Assembly (NCBI GenBank): GCA_964570285.1
Contig: CAZMXP010000022.1
Coordinates: forward strand, 1-64,000
Length of the DNA stretch: 64,000 nt
Direction of reading: 5' to 3'
DNA from: CAZMXP01 sp964570285
GTDB taxonomy: Bacteria > Planctomycetota > PLA2
The translations under genes and the position numbers were made by a program. Below are positions 27,943-37,622 of this stretch, piece after piece. The notes under the pieces are model-generated. The model searched no databases. It was not told the DNA's origin and worked only from the letters and a program-made list of their open reading frames with translations. Each line of letters begins with the position of its first letter. Within the stretch, counting starts at the first letter, position 1.

Positions 27943-29217
27943 CTACTGGACGCCCAACGTGAATACCTGCGCAAGCTGATCGTCTCTCAGAAACTGACAC
28001 CTCCATGACAAGTCGTTCAACGCGACGGCCGAAACAAAGTCCTCGCCGAGCAGCGTCCTCACGCCGTGGACAAGTAATCCACCTTTGATTGATCCTTCGT
28101 GAAGCTGACCAGTTCCGCTTGGGATCAGCTGAATGCCTTGGATCGTGCCAAGGCTCCCGGCCGGAAAGGCCGTCGGACTTGAGGTGGCGGTCAGTACCAG
28201 AGCAGGCGGAGGATCAATCGAGGGTTCCTCGGGATGCACCCTGCTACCGACTTGAATGTCGCTGACAATAAACGTCGAGTTCACTTCGCCAAAGAGCATG
28301 GGCACTGCGACGAACACGGGAACCGAAGGCTGCAACACACTGGGTGTAGCTTCACCGTCGATGATCCTACGGACCGACCGACGGGCGTCATTATCCGGAT
28401 CGTGACCCTTTGCAGGTTCAATTCGCTCACCCTGGAAGAGTATCGCTCCTGCGAAGAGCATTGCGTTCAGCTGCCCTGCACTTGGATTATCAATGTCCAA
28501 TGCCGGGTACAGTGACCCCTCAACGGTCCGGAATCCCTGAATCTCTAAATCGCTAAGCGAGAGCTGCCTAAAGGCCTGATCTGGGGCAAAGACCGGCGGC
28601 TGAGCAACGAGGTCCACTCGACCTGCGATTCCGACATCGTGGAAAACCGCAAACTGCGTAAATTCCACGTCAGCGTGAGTGCCGAACGCCCCGCCTTCAC
28701 GCTGCTCGTACCCAAGATAGGGATACCCGACGTGACTATCGTCGGTGGCGTCAAGACTGGCGTGGCAGAACAAGTCTTGTTTCAGGCGCAGGGTCAAAGA
28801 GCCGGACATGACAGGTCTGAAGTCCGAGCCGTCAACCTCCGTACTCTCGTCTACCCCAGCCTCAATCCGAACAACGATGGGTCCATTGAATGTAAGTGAC
28901 AGCTCTCGAACAGACGCATCGAATGTGCGTCCGTCCGGAAGTGCCTCATTCGGCTCGATTCTATCCTCTGCGATGCCGACCATGTGAAGGCGCTGAAACA
29001 CGAGTCGCTGGGACTTGACGCGGTCTTCGGTATCTTCTTGCACATCAGCCTCGTCTAGATTGTACGACCACGTCAGATGAACCGTGTCACCCAAGTTGGG
29101 ACGTGCCACGTCCGCTCCGAACGTCCTCACCGTCGGTTCGGTGAATGAGGGTGGACACCCAGTGACAACTAAGAGCAGCGGCAAGCAGACCAATCTGCGC
29201 GCAGCACATGATGACAT
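27943..29217 (-). CDS. Lipoprotein of unknown function
   Basis: Starting from the ATG at 29217 (GGAGACAG ribosome site) the 424-residue product has RLVCLPLLLVVTGC, a clear lipobox. The mature part looks like beta-sandwich material: LGDTVHLTWSYNLDE, LSLTFNGPIVVRIEAGV, GSLTLRLKQDLFCHASLD and several VPVFVAVPMLFG strands. No catalytic motif is recognised. An earlier ATG at 29244 is in frame but lacks the leader. Codon use is less GC-rich than in region 1. It lies between an RHS remnant and a galactose-oxidase-like fragment, so it is probably cargo acquired with the region. Confidence 0.7.
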   Translation of the reverse strand: MSSCAARRLVCLPLLLVVTGCPPSFTEPTVRTFGADVARPNLGDTVHLTWSYNLDEADVQEDTEDRVKSQRLVFQRLHMVGIAEDRIEPNEALPDGRTFDASVRELSLTFNGPIVVRIEAGVDESTEVDGSDFRPVMSGSLTLRLKQDLFCHASLDATDDSHVGYPYLGYEQREGGAFGTHADVEFTQFAVFHDVGIAGRVDLVAQPPVFAPDQAFRQLSLSDLEIQGFRTVEGSLYPALDIDNPSAGQLNAMLFAGAILFQGERIEPAKGHDPDNDARRSVRRIIDGEATPSVLQPSVPVFVAVPMLFGEVNSTFIVSDIQVGSRVHPEEPSIDPPPALVLTATSSPTAFPAGSLGTIQGIQLIPSGTGQLHEGSIKGGLLVHGVRTLLGEDFVSAVALNDLSWRCQFLRDDQLAQVFTLGVQ

Positions 29218-29512
29218 CGACTGTCTCCGCAATGTGGGGCCCATTTAGTAGGACTCATAGTGAGTATCTCCTTCGCAGCGTGTAAGTAGCAAGGGCATGG
29301 CTTCACTATCCCCCGCGGTCGGGGGGCCAAGCCGACGACGAAGCGATAGGCGGCGAAGAAGGCCGTGAAGCGAGCCGCGCGGCGGAAGGCGGCGCCGAAG
29401 GCGGCCGAGATGGAGGCTCCCAAGGCGGTAACCGGCACGCCGGCGGAAGCTGCGGCCGCGTAGCTATCCGTCGACAGTCGCGCACGCCGCCGCAGAGGCG
29501 GGGACGTGCCAC

Positions 29513-29686
29513 CTACCCCTCGTCTCCGGCGCTCCCATCGAACAACACGCGGCCGTCGCTCTTGGCGATCACAACCAAGCGCGACACGCGAAGCAGCCGG
29601 CCATCCTCGCCGTCGTACCAAGGCATGGTGACGACCCCCCCTAACGCCGATAGCGCCACCCTGGCCTTGAACGTCGTCATGCTCAT
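29513..29686 (-). CDS. Small hypothetical protein coupled to the preceding gene
   Basis: The ATG at 29686 overlaps the galactose-oxidase-like stop (TAATG). The 57-residue product starts MSMTTFKARVALSALGGVV and contains LRVSRLVVIAKSDGRVLFDG. No family is recognised. Its start position argues that it is translated, but it is short and may be a remnant of a larger gene. The bases from 29218 to 29512 hold no supported gene. Confidence 0.35.
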   Translation of the reverse strand: MSMTTFKARVALSALGGVVTMPWYDGEDGRLLRVSRLVVIAKSDGRVLFDGSAGDEG

Positions 29687-30711
29687 TACTGCACGTTCAG
29701 CCGAATCCACACGGCCTCACTAGGTACGCCTTCATTATCAATGACAGTCAACATGTGGTAGCCCGGCGCTGCGTAAAAGCCATCGATGGGCAGGAGCACC
29801 TTCACCGTACGCCTTCGAGTCGAGACACTTGAGACAGGCTCGGCAAACTTCAGGCCAACGTACGACTGGCCCATGTCTGTGGAGTGCGTTACTGCGCTTG
29901 GGCGCAGGAGGGCTACACGCTCTATCGTTGTGCCAGCGTCAGCGACCGTAACATCGAACTCGAGCGTGTCGCCATAGTCGTATGCCGTGGTCGCGGTCGG
30001 GTTCACATCCGCGAGAACGATTGCCGGACGCGCCGTCTGGTAGAGGTACGGTGGACGGAATACCTCCAGGGAGTGCTCCGTGTTGAGCGCATAGTCAGTC
30101 TTGTCGAATCCCCCTGCCGAGATGACGCTGCCATCAGGAAGCAGGCACGCGATCGAGTGATAGCTCCTCTTGTCCTCCTGCTCCGCCATGTACTCCCATT
30201 GCGGATTGGTGCTGTGGAAGACCTCCTCGGGTCTAAGCAACTCAGCAAGGTACCTAGGACTGCAGCTCCCGCCATAGGCCTGAACACCGCCCACAGCGAG
30301 GATCGAGCCATCCAGCAGGATGACGGTGTTGTGAAAGGCACGAGCCATATTGAGTTCTGGGGCATCGTTGTCGTGCCCGTTCTCCTCGTTGTCGTCTGCG
30401 TCACTCCACTCCGCGTCGACGTCCGGGTCGATCATGCGGACAACTGACAACGGAAAGTTGCTGCCGCTTGCGCTCGTGCAATCGTCTCCTGATACGTCGT
30501 CCTTGGCTCCACCGACAAGGTAGACCACCTCGGTAAAGTCCAGATCTGACTGGAATCCATTAATCGTCACGCCGGGACGGACGGCTATCAGATGCACCGA
30601 CCCACCACCAAGGCGCACATTGGCAGTCGTACCTCCCTCGCGCCATCGCCTCATCTCAGGGTTGGCATCCAAATCCGTGTCGCACGACCAACTCTGCTCC
30701 CTAATGTCCAA
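29686..30711 (-). pseudogene. Galactose-oxidase-like protein (kelch plus DUF1929), 5' truncated
   Basis: The 341-residue frame has kelch-type blades (NMARAFHNTVILLDGSILAVGG, RSYHSIACLLPDGSVISAGG with ADs such as FDKTDY) and then the DUF1929 C-terminal domain of galactose and glyoxal oxidases (YGDTLEFDVTV, THSTDMGQSYVGL, GYHMLTVIDNEGVPS). Family members are 500-700 residues with a signal peptide and an N-terminal propeller start; here the first blades and leader are missing. The frame begins 18 bases from a left-end repeat (30729), suggesting the element or a recombination there removed the 5' part. Confidence 0.7.
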
Positions 30712-30728
30712 GAACCGAGAAGGCAGCG

Positions 30729-31109
30729 AAATTGTATCGGGTGGTTCACCACCCCACCCTCAGGTGCGAACCGGCTCGCAGTTCGTACGTCAAGGGTACT
30801 TGGTGCCGGTCAGGGCTGAGGTGCGAACTTGACAAACTCGATGCGAGCCAGGGGGCCGGCCGCCCGTCCGGGCCACGGCCGCCCCCCCCCGCTCGGCGGA
30901 CCGCACCACCGCTACACACAGGCAGCCCGAGCTGCGGGAGGCCTTGGCCGAAAGGAACGCCCCGTGGCGACGACCCGCTCGCTCGACCGTGCGACCCCCT
31001 CGCGTGCCGCGAATCCCCGCCGCTAGACGGGTCGCTGTCATCCGACGACTCACGACGTAGCTCACTGCTCCCACAGCGGCCACGCGAGGGCGCTGACCAA
31101 CGACAGCAA
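30729..31109 (+). mobile_element. Diverged MITE-like copy of the transposon
   Basis: It begins GGTGGTTCACCACCCC at 30732, followed by GGTGCGAACCGGCTCGCAGT and its near-complement GTTCGTAC. Then comes the jump to the transposase tail (CTCGGCGGACCGCACCACCG at 30891-30910). The right end is diverged and not clearly recognisable, so the end coordinate is approximate. Confidence 0.5.
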
Positions 31110-31652
31110 TCACAGACGCCTCCCCCCACCGTCACGTATCTGCCCTGCCCTGTCATCTTGCTTGGGCGCGACGGATGGTGAGTTACTACCTGAACTCTCT
31201 TCGACGGGGCATCGGGCTCGTGACGTGCCCCCTCTGGTCCACAGTGTCACGCCTGTACCAGCGAAGTATCCAGCACACAGGACAAATGCAATCACGAATG
31301 CCTTTGCGGCTTGAGGCGCCAATGGCGGCCACACTCCGTACCACACCGCAGACACTCCACAGAGGGCACTCGCCGCAAGGTGGATACCGACTGACTGTCG
31401 CCACGCCAAGTCGACGCTACGAAGGCGACCACGTGCAGCAATGAGTGACTCGATTCGCCGAGTCACCACATGGTAGATGACGCTGAGTGCAGCACAGCCC
31501 AACGCCAACATCGTTGGAACCCACGATGTAAGGAACATGCTCATTCCAGCAAGCAAGGGAACAGCAATCGTGACCCTTGCCCAAGCGCGCTTCATCGCGC
31601 GCTGGCGAGCGATTAACGCATCGACATCGGACAATGTGGACTCATGAACCAT
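31110..31652 (-). CDS. Small multi-pass membrane protein, unknown
   Basis: The 180-residue product starts at an ATG with GAGGCAAGGAA upstream. Hydrophobic segments lie at about 27-48, 50-65, 92-110 and 118-140 (VTIAVPLLAGMSMFLTS, AKAFVIAFVLCAGYFAGTGV). The last 40 residues are polar and Arg/Ser-rich and may be read-through into the neighbouring repeat. No family is recognised. It lies 47 bases downstream of an unknown gene on the same strand; an immunity-like or partner role is possible but unproven. Confidence 0.5.
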   Translation of the reverse strand: MVHESTLSDVDALIARQRAMKRAWARVTIAVPLLAGMSMFLTSWVPTMLALGCAALSVIYHVVTRRIESLIAARGRLRSVDLAWRQSVGIHLAASALCGVSAVWYGVWPPLAPQAAKAFVIAFVLCAGYFAGTGVTLWTRGGTSRARCPVEESSGSNSPSVAPKQDDRAGQIRDGGGRRL

Positions 31653-31699
31653 TTCCTTGCCTCGAGGTGGTTGATGGAATACTGCCTACCGTCTCACAT

Positions 31700-32671
31700 C
31701 TATGCTGATGGAGTGCCATCATAGAAGCAATTGATGGCATACGCACCGATGGCGTGGATGCACAGTGAGATTGACAGTGGGTTGTGTGTCCCCAGCAACG
31801 CATCGCCACACGCGATGCCCGTCAGGATGTCGAACCACCATGGCATGTCCTTTGCTGGACTGTCTGGAGAATTGAGCCACTCAAGGATCTCCTCGATAGT
31901 TGGGCCATCACCATCACCGGCTCCGAAACTCCCGCCGCCAAGTATCTCTTCACCGATGTTCTCGTGGTCACCGGAGAACGAAATCTTCACTCCGTACCCG
32001 AGTGACGTAGATCCATCCGGCGCGTACATCGTGAAGTGCAGGTCTTGCGGATCATCCCCAGCCACTAGTGCATAGGCAAGGCCATTTGGTTCGCTAAGTG
32101 ACACAATGAAGATTGCCCCTCGCATCACCGGCGGAGACGAACCAGTCTCGATCAGCGGTACTAGAAACTGCGTCTCAGACCCAGTCGGCCAACCCTCGGG
32201 TTGTGTGTAGGTATCAACCTGTGCGCCATTCAAGTCAGGAAGCAATGTGCTGGACTCGTATAGGGCAAGCGTGGTCACGATATCGTCCACACGATCATCC
32301 GCGGCGAGCGCCGCGGCCTCCTGCGTCGTCAGCGACCGACTTGACGAGTACTTCGGAAAGGCGGCCGCCACCTCCGACGATATGGCTTCCCAGGTCGTGA
32401 CTTCGCTTGACGTTAGGGCCCTCATCTCCACGGCGTTCGAAAGGAGGTTGCCGCCAGCATTCTGGATAATGAACTGCACGTAGAGCTTCGCCGGGGAGGG
32501 CAGGCTCGTCGGCCAAGAACTACTGATCGTGATGACCCCGGCTCCGTCGGTCGTAACATCGATGAGTGCGTCTGCGGCGGGGACCAGGATTGCGCCGGAG
32601 GCTACGGCCGCATTCGGCCCGCCGGCCGCTGCGCAACAACTCAAGCGCGTCTTGGTGCGCCCACCGGACAT
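31700..32671 (-). CDS. Hypothetical acidic protein
   Basis: The open frame extends to 33169, but its first 166 codons run antisense to a transposase remnant. The credible start is the ATG at 32671, giving 323 residues beginning MSGGRTKTRLSCC. Visible parts: beta-like PSPAKLYVQFIIQNAGG, a helical SSEVAAAFPKYSSSRSLTTQEAAALAADDRVDD, and an Asp/Glu/Gly-rich tail (GGGSFGAGDGDGPTIEEILEWL). There is no signal peptide and no known motif. It sits with a small membrane protein gene downstream, in an arrangement like an effector and partner, but this is only positional. Confidence 0.5.
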   Translation of the reverse strand: MSGGRTKTRLSCCAAAGGPNAAVASGAILVPAADALIDVTTDGAGVITISSSWPTSLPSPAKLYVQFIIQNAGGNLLSNAVEMRALTSSEVTTWEAISSEVAAAFPKYSSSRSLTTQEAAALAADDRVDDIVTTLALYESSTLLPDLNGAQVDTYTQPEGWPTGSETQFLVPLIETGSSPPVMRGAIFIVSLSEPNGLAYALVAGDDPQDLHFTMYAPDGSTSLGYGVKISFSGDHENIGEEILGGGSFGAGDGDGPTIEEILEWLNSPDSPAKDMPWWFDILTGIACGDALLGTHNPLSISLCIHAIGAYAINCFYDGTPSA

Positions 32672-32797
32672 ACTTAATTCGAAATTCTTCCCCGCTCGTA
32701 CAGCTCCTTCCCCCAAGTGACACGCAGATGCGAACTCGGGAATCGAGAGGAGGAGCCACGATTTCCCCTGCGACGCGGCCGCCCGTGCCGTTCCCGC

Positions 32798-33088
32798 CCC
32801 CTCGCCGCCCTGCTTGTCGTACTCCGCGCCACGTTCCGGCCCCGCCGCGACCTGGTCCTCGACAACCTCACCCTGCGCCAGCAGCTCATTGTCCTGCGGC
32901 GGCAGGTCCGGCAGCCCGCGCTCCGGGACGGCGACCGCCGGTTCTGACTGCTGATGCGCCGACTGTACCCCGGCTGGCGGTCGTGCTTGCACCTTGTCCG
33001 CCCGGAGACGGTGGTGGGCTGGCACCGCAACGCCTACCGAGCCTGGTGGCGCTTCAAGTCCCGCAAGGGCGGATGCGTCACGGCCTGA
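32798..33088 (+). pseudogene. Transposase N-terminal remnant with in-frame stop
   Basis: The translation LLVVLRATFRPRRDLVLDNL, LRQQLIVLRRQVRQP, then a TGA at 32945-32947 where a Trp codon is expected, then LLMRRLYPGWRSCLHLVRP and AYRAWWRFKSRK matches the start of the element's transposase. The part from 32952 on matches the copy at 44494-44608. It breaks off after FKSRK at about 33067 and enters the neighbouring membrane-protein region. Confidence 0.75.
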
Positions 33089-33485
33089 GCAGGATGACAA
33101 CGCCCGCGAGCACACCGCCAATGACGTAGGGGCGATACCTCGCCGCCAACGGCAGGGTCGCGGGTTCACCCTTCAGCGCTTGACCTTCCGTTCCATCGCT
33201 AGCATTCGCAGTGCCTGGCTCCCCCGCGACGAGGCACTGGAGAATGAGCAACGCGGCCTCCAGAACAAACGTCACCAGGAAGATCCCGAGCAGCATGTAG
33301 AGCGTTGCCTGCAGCCCCGCGAGCCCGCCGAACGGCATTCCGGCGATGAGGCTCCCGATGAACACCATCAGCAGGGCACTCAGTGTCATGGCAACCGCCA
33401 TGCCGAAGGCGATGGCGAACGCACCCAGGATGCACTCCAGCAAGGAATCCTCCGTTGGTTGAGGTGTGACTCGAGCGTTCGACAC
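33078..33485 (-). CDS. Small membrane protein, unknown
   Basis: The 135-residue product starts at a GTG. Four hydrophobic segments are seen: ILGAFAIAFGMAVAMTLSALLMVFIG, MPFGGLAGLQATLYMLLGIFLVTFVLEAALLILQCLV and YVIGGVLAGVVILL at the C-terminus. No family is recognised. Its stop overlaps the truncated transposase remnant, so the C-terminus may have been altered by the junction near 33077. Similar small membrane proteins are common as immunity proteins, which is only a suggestion. Confidence 0.45.
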   Translation of the reverse strand: MSNARVTPQPTEDSLLECILGAFAIAFGMAVAMTLSALLMVFIGSLIAGMPFGGLAGLQATLYMLLGIFLVTFVLEAALLILQCLVAGEPGTANASDGTEGQALKGEPATLPLAARYRPYVIGGVLAGVVILLRP

Positions 33486-33999
33486 TCGAGCGCCGGCTTG
33501 AACTCCTCACCAGGGGCGCCGGCATGGCCTGGTACGAACCCAAGCGCGAGTTGCGCCCTTCACCGGACAAGAAAAATCGTGCAGGCCGACGTTGCCCCCG
33601 GGGCATGTACCTGCCCGCGGTTCGTCGCCCTCCGACGCACCGTCTGGCGGGGCGCACACCCCGCAATAGACTGACAGTTCTGTGTCCATTCGTGCTGGCC
33701 GTGCGCCGGCTGGCAACCCTGCCAGCGGAGTGTCCGCTCAGAGCCGTGCAGGACAGGCAGCGCCTAGGGGCGCCCGGCCCCCAACAAACTTGAGGCACCG
33801 CAGGCACATGCCACCATGCAGCCTCGCTGTCGGGTGGTACATCGCACGACTGGTTCGCCGCTGCTCCCCTGAGCATCCGATTAAGCGCGGACCACGCATC
33901 GCGGCCGAGTCCGTGGATTTAGGCCGCCAGATCAGCGCAATGATTTCCGGCTACGGCAGCAGAGTGCACCGGTTAATGTCCGCCTGTTGCGATCGAGAT
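33486..33999. other. Gene-free stretch
   Basis: About 510 bases with no frame on either strand that looks like a protein, and no element end recognised. Confidence 0.4.
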
Positions 34000-35604
34000 T
34001 CACGGGGAGCCACCAGGCGTAACCACTCCTGAGCCACCACCGGACGCGGAGCCCGGGACTGCCGGACCGGTTGGGGTCGGTGGGGCGCCCGTTACGGGGC
34101 CAGTCGGCGACATTGGTTTGGGCTGCGGGCGCGGAACTTGCGCGCCAGTAGTCAGAGCAGGTGGGCACTTGGGCCCCTTCTTCCCCGGGACACCCGGTGA
34201 GCCGTTGGTCGCAATGCCGGGGGAGCCGTTCGTCCCGTCCTTTCCCTCGTTTATGCCGCATGGGCCTGGCAGTCCGCCCACTACACCGAGCCCGCCTTTT
34301 CCCGCAGTTGCCTCACCGCCCGCACCTGCTTTCCCTCCGCTCCCGCTTGGACTCCCCTTCCCGCCATCGCCTCCGTCTCCCCCGTTGCCTCCGGTCGCGT
34401 TTCCGCCGTCACCCCCATCACCGCCGTCCCCGCCGTCACCACAGTTCAGCCCGTCACCTCCCGTCCCTCCCGAGCCTCCGTTGCCCCCCACTGCATCGCC
34501 ACCATCACCCCCCGGCCCTCCTCGGCCTCCGGCCCCAGGACAACCTGCTGCCCCAACCCCACCGTTTCCGCCATCGCCGCCGACCGCATCCACTCCGTCC
34601 GCCCCATCGCACCCGTTCCAGCCACCTTCGTGCTCACTCGTCCCCATCGGACCGTCACATCCCTCTAACCCACTGGTTCCGAAGTCATCATCACCATCGG
34701 CTCCGCTGGGACCGGGACTGGCAGCCATCACACGCCCCTCGCCGGTCGCATAGGGCCGCTGACGCAATACTCGCCCTCCATTGCCGCCAGAACCTCCCGT
34801 TCCTCCAAGCAATCCCGGCACGCCTGCGCCGCCAATCCCTCCCGCACCAGCGCGCACGACAGCCCGACCTAGGCCTGTACCGGAAACGCCGAGACATACA
34901 CCGCTCAGTACGACGTCACCACCATGGCCACCCGCTCCTGAAGGTCCGGCATGCCCTCCAGGGCCGGCAACGATCGCACCCCCACACCAAATGACCGGAG
35001 CAGCCAGCTCGACGTTGCCTCCGCGACCGCCGCTGACGTGAGCAGCCAGCGAACGCTCCAAGGCCTCCCTGCTCGACGCAGTATCGATGAATCCTTCTGA
35101 TGCTGCTGCGCTCCCACTTCGCACGATCAGGTCCGCGACAGTGAACAGGCCCTCCGCTCCAAAGGTTAAGCCTGCGCCGGCTTGAACGCCGCCACGAATG
35201 CTGATCGCCTTCTTGCTTGATAGGCGCACGCTCACCCCGTCTCGACGCAACGGATCAGCAGTCCGCTCCAACGCGACCAGTTCTCCATCTATCCGGATCT
35301 CATCTGTGGCATGGATCGTGAGGTCATCCGCAACCCAGACGCGCCTACCGGCTGGCACAACGAGCACCGATAGCCACAGCTCCCCGCGAAGCGTGAGGCC
35401 ATCACCGGCGATCAAGCCATCCGACGGAACAACCAACTCGGAGCTACCTGGCCGCGCCGAGGGCGCAGCACCCTGCACCCACGGATTCTCGTGAGGTGGA
35501 AACGCAGGCACCGCCTGGGCGGCAACCATGGCACCGCCAACCTCCGCGAGAATCACGACCGCCAGAACAATCACCTGAGCACTCAAGCTGCAGCCTCCAA
35601 TCAT
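34000..35604 (-). CDS. Exported Gly-rich repeat protein (PE_PGRS/collagen-like composition)
   Basis: From the ATG at 35604 (534 residues) the protein has a hydrophobic leader (VIVLAVVILAEVGGAMVAAQA), a beta-rich domain (about 40-215: GLTLRGELWLSVLVVPAGRR, DDLTIHATDEIRIDGELVA) and then roughly 270 residues of Gly-Gly-X and Gly-X-Gly repeats (GGDGGDGGDGG, GGNGGSGGTGG) with interspersed Cys, and a Pro/Thr-rich tail. The N-terminal part looks like a right-handed helix or carbohydrate-binding fold. It is probably a surface or matrix protein. The complementary strand reads as a Pro-rich frame, which is a shadow. It is divergent from the sigma-like gene at 35827. Confidence 0.7.
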   Translation of the reverse strand: MIGGCSLSAQVIVLAVVILAEVGGAMVAAQAVPAFPPHENPWVQGAAPSARPGSSELVVPSDGLIAGDGLTLRGELWLSVLVVPAGRRVWVADDLTIHATDEIRIDGELVALERTADPLRRDGVSVRLSSKKAISIRGGVQAGAGLTFGAEGLFTVADLIVRSGSAAASEGFIDTASSREALERSLAAHVSGGRGGNVELAAPVIWCGGAIVAGPGGHAGPSGAGGHGGDVVLSGVCLGVSGTGLGRAVVRAGAGGIGGAGVPGLLGGTGGSGGNGGRVLRQRPYATGEGRVMAASPGPSGADGDDDFGTSGLEGCDGPMGTSEHEGGWNGCDGADGVDAVGGDGGNGGVGAAGCPGAGGRGGPGGDGGDAVGGNGGSGGTGGDGLNCGDGGDGGDGGDGGNATGGNGGDGGDGGKGSPSGSGGKAGAGGEATAGKGGLGVVGGLPGPCGINEGKDGTNGSPGIATNGSPGVPGKKGPKCPPALTTGAQVPRPQPKPMSPTGPVTGAPPTPTGPAVPGSASGGGSGVVTPGGSP

Positions 35605-35826
35605 GACCTGCCAGAATGGCGCCACTCGCGGCGAACAGCCGCGACTCGTCTCCACTCGGAGGCGGGCCACTCGTCTGAGCCTCGCGTGGCCTGTTTGCAA
35701 CTTAGAGAAATCTCGAATTGCACCCCCAATGCCGCTGCTCGTGGTATGCCGTCAGGGTCGCACCAACGACGCGGTCGCAAAGCGCCGCAGGGAACGCGAC
35801 GAAGGCGATTCCGAGGAGAATGTGCC

Positions 35827-37170
35827 GTGGACCAGGAAGACATCGGCGCGACGCGCCCCGCCAAGACAACCGCCCCCGACGAAGCTGCCAACCACTTGCA
35901 GGCATGCAGCGCCCAAGCAGCACCTCAGCAACTGATTACGACGCAGTTCAGTGAGTCCCGCGACGCGCTACTCGAGTATGCCCGCCGCATAGCATGTCGG
36001 GCGCACGGAGGCCTTGACCCCGCCGATCTACTCTCAGACCTGTTTCTCACGCTGATGGTGCGGTCTGCCGACGACACGCTGGCCATCAGCAACTTCTTCG
36101 CATACTCGCGCACCTGCCTGCAGCGCGCAGCAACACGCCGCCTGCGCCAGCGTGCACGCGAAGAGGACGCCCTAAGAGATTACAGTCGCGGCGCGGTTAG
36201 TCCTCACAGCGGGCTAGCACTTAGTGACACTGCTCTGCATGAACAGAGCACTCTCTGGTACCGCCTCACCTCACTCGTTGCACTTCAGCTTGACGCGCTT
36301 GCGCTGAAGGAGCAGCAGGCGCTTCGCCTGTTCCACTACGAAGGCTGCTCGTACGCTGAGATTGCGACCGCGCTCAATATCCCACTCCTCCAGACAGGCG
36401 TGTTTCTGAGCCGTACCCACGCAAAGATTCGGCGGGGAGTCATCAACGCGATGTCCTTGCACGAGAAGACGACCCGCCTTGCGCGCACTCTGGCATCAGT
36501 GACCACAGCTCAGATGGAACTGGCAGCGCCCACACGCCTTCGCACTGAGTCCGGGCATGCCCCTGTCCGGGAACTCAACGCGCAGCTTCGGCAATCATTG
36601 CGTGCCCTTAAGCGCAGTCAGACGTCATTTCGGGCTACTCCCGAGGGCCCGGGCGAGGGCGCCAGGTCACTCGCCGTTGCACGAGCCTCCATGAAGCTGC
36701 TGGACGAGTTGGAACCAGGCAGCGAGTCGTCCGTGCTCCTGTCGGCCGTAGACAAGGTTGTCTTCGTCGGAGATGCCGCGACAGCTTTGAGAGACCTGAC
36801 TACTCTCATCAAGAGGCCCGCGGCGCTGACGCACCCGCACCTCGTTGTCTTCAACATCGGCGCATGCTTGTACGCTCTGGGACGCTACAGGGAGGCGCAG
36901 ACACTGTTCTCGTTGCTTGTTCAACAGCGCCACTCCGCCGCGTTCCATTCTTCTGCGCTGATCAACCTTTCGCTTAGCAGCGTGGGCACGGGTGACTTCG
37001 GTTGCTTTGCATCGAGCCTAAGCGCGCTCCAGGATCTGTATGCGATAACACGGGATGCCCACGTCTGGACTCTCTTCGCATCGCGCCTGCCGGCAGCGGC
37101 AATACAACGACAGCTTCCGCAGCGCTGGTCCGGCGTCATCACGCGCTTCACGCCACGACTGAGCGCATAG
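35827..37170 (+). CDS. Sigma-70-like (ECF-type) regulator with long C-terminal extension
   Basis: The GTG at 35827 has a strong GAGGAGAA ribosome site seven bases upstream; 447 residues. Region 2 is readable at RDALLEYARRIACRAHGGLDPADLLSDLFL, and region 4 at LDALALKEQQALRLFHYEGCSYAEIATALNIP followed by SRTHAKIRRG. The remaining 230 or so residues form helices (NIGACLYALGRYREAQTLFSLLVQ, ALINLSLSSVGTGDFGCFA) resembling TPR repeats, an ECF extension known mainly in Planctomycetota and relatives. It should direct RNA polymerase to target genes; the divergent Gly-rich gene is the obvious candidate. Confidence 0.75.
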   Translation: MDQEDIGATRPAKTTAPDEAANHLQACSAQAAPQQLITTQFSESRDALLEYARRIACRAHGGLDPADLLSDLFLTLMVRSADDTLAISNFFAYSRTCLQRAATRRLRQRAREEDALRDYSRGAVSPHSGLALSDTALHEQSTLWYRLTSLVALQLDALALKEQQALRLFHYEGCSYAEIATALNIPLLQTGVFLSRTHAKIRRGVINAMSLHEKTTRLARTLASVTTAQMELAAPTRLRTESGHAPVRELNAQLRQSLRALKRSQTSFRATPEGPGEGARSLAVARASMKLLDELEPGSESSVLLSAVDKVVFVGDAATALRDLTTLIKRPAALTHPHLVVFNIGACLYALGRYREAQTLFSLLVQQRHSAAFHSSALINLSLSSVGTGDFGCFASSLSALQDLYAITRDAHVWTLFASRLPAAAIQRQLPQRWSGVITRFTPRLSA

Positions 37171-37283
37171 GCAGATCCATCGCCTCGCTGAGTCATCAAG
37201 GGGCGCGTTCGCCCCTTACCCTCTGAGGCGACGCGCCAATACCAGAGACCTACGCGCACTGCTCGCGAAGCCGTGCGCGGTCG

Positions 37284-37622
37284 ATGGATCGCGGCCCCTT
37301 AGGTACTGGCGAACCACAGGTCGCCGCGATGGGCATCCGGGAGCTGCGCATCCGTCCGCGCCACCCCTGGATGAACTGCTACGCCGAACGCGTCATCGGT
37401 TCGATCCGCCGCGAGTGCACCGACCACGTGATCGTGCTCAACGAGCGGCACTTGCTCCGCGTGCTGCGCGAGTACGCCGCGTACTACAACGAGGCGCGCA
37501 CGCATCTGTCGCTCGACGGCGACGCGCCACTCTCACGGCCGCGAGAGGCGTCACCCGCGACTAGGCTCATAGCCGCGCCCGTCCTCGGCGGACTGCACCA
37601 CCGCTACGCGCGGGCAGCCTGA
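37284..37622 (+). pseudogene. Transposase C-terminal remnant
   Basis: From about 37316 the translation AAMGIRELRIRPRHPWMNCY ... AERVIGSIRRECTDHVIVL ... VLGGLHHRYARAA matches the last 100 residues of the copy ending at 45345. It includes the catalytic Glu but lacks both Asp residues. The first ten codons are foreign. Confidence 0.85.

Noticed and set aside
29218..29512. Minus-strand Ala/Phe/Arg-rich frame with helical look
   Set aside because: No start with an RBS and no family likeness; a stop-free GC-rich stretch is sufficient explanation.
33486..33999. Several short open frames on both strands
   Set aside because: None has an RBS, leader, motif or sensible composition.
34118..34753. Plus-strand Pro-rich frame of 211 codons
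   Set aside because: It is the complement of the Gly-rich repeats; PP/SPP runs arise directly from GGX codons. The minus frame has leader, RBS and a folded head domain.
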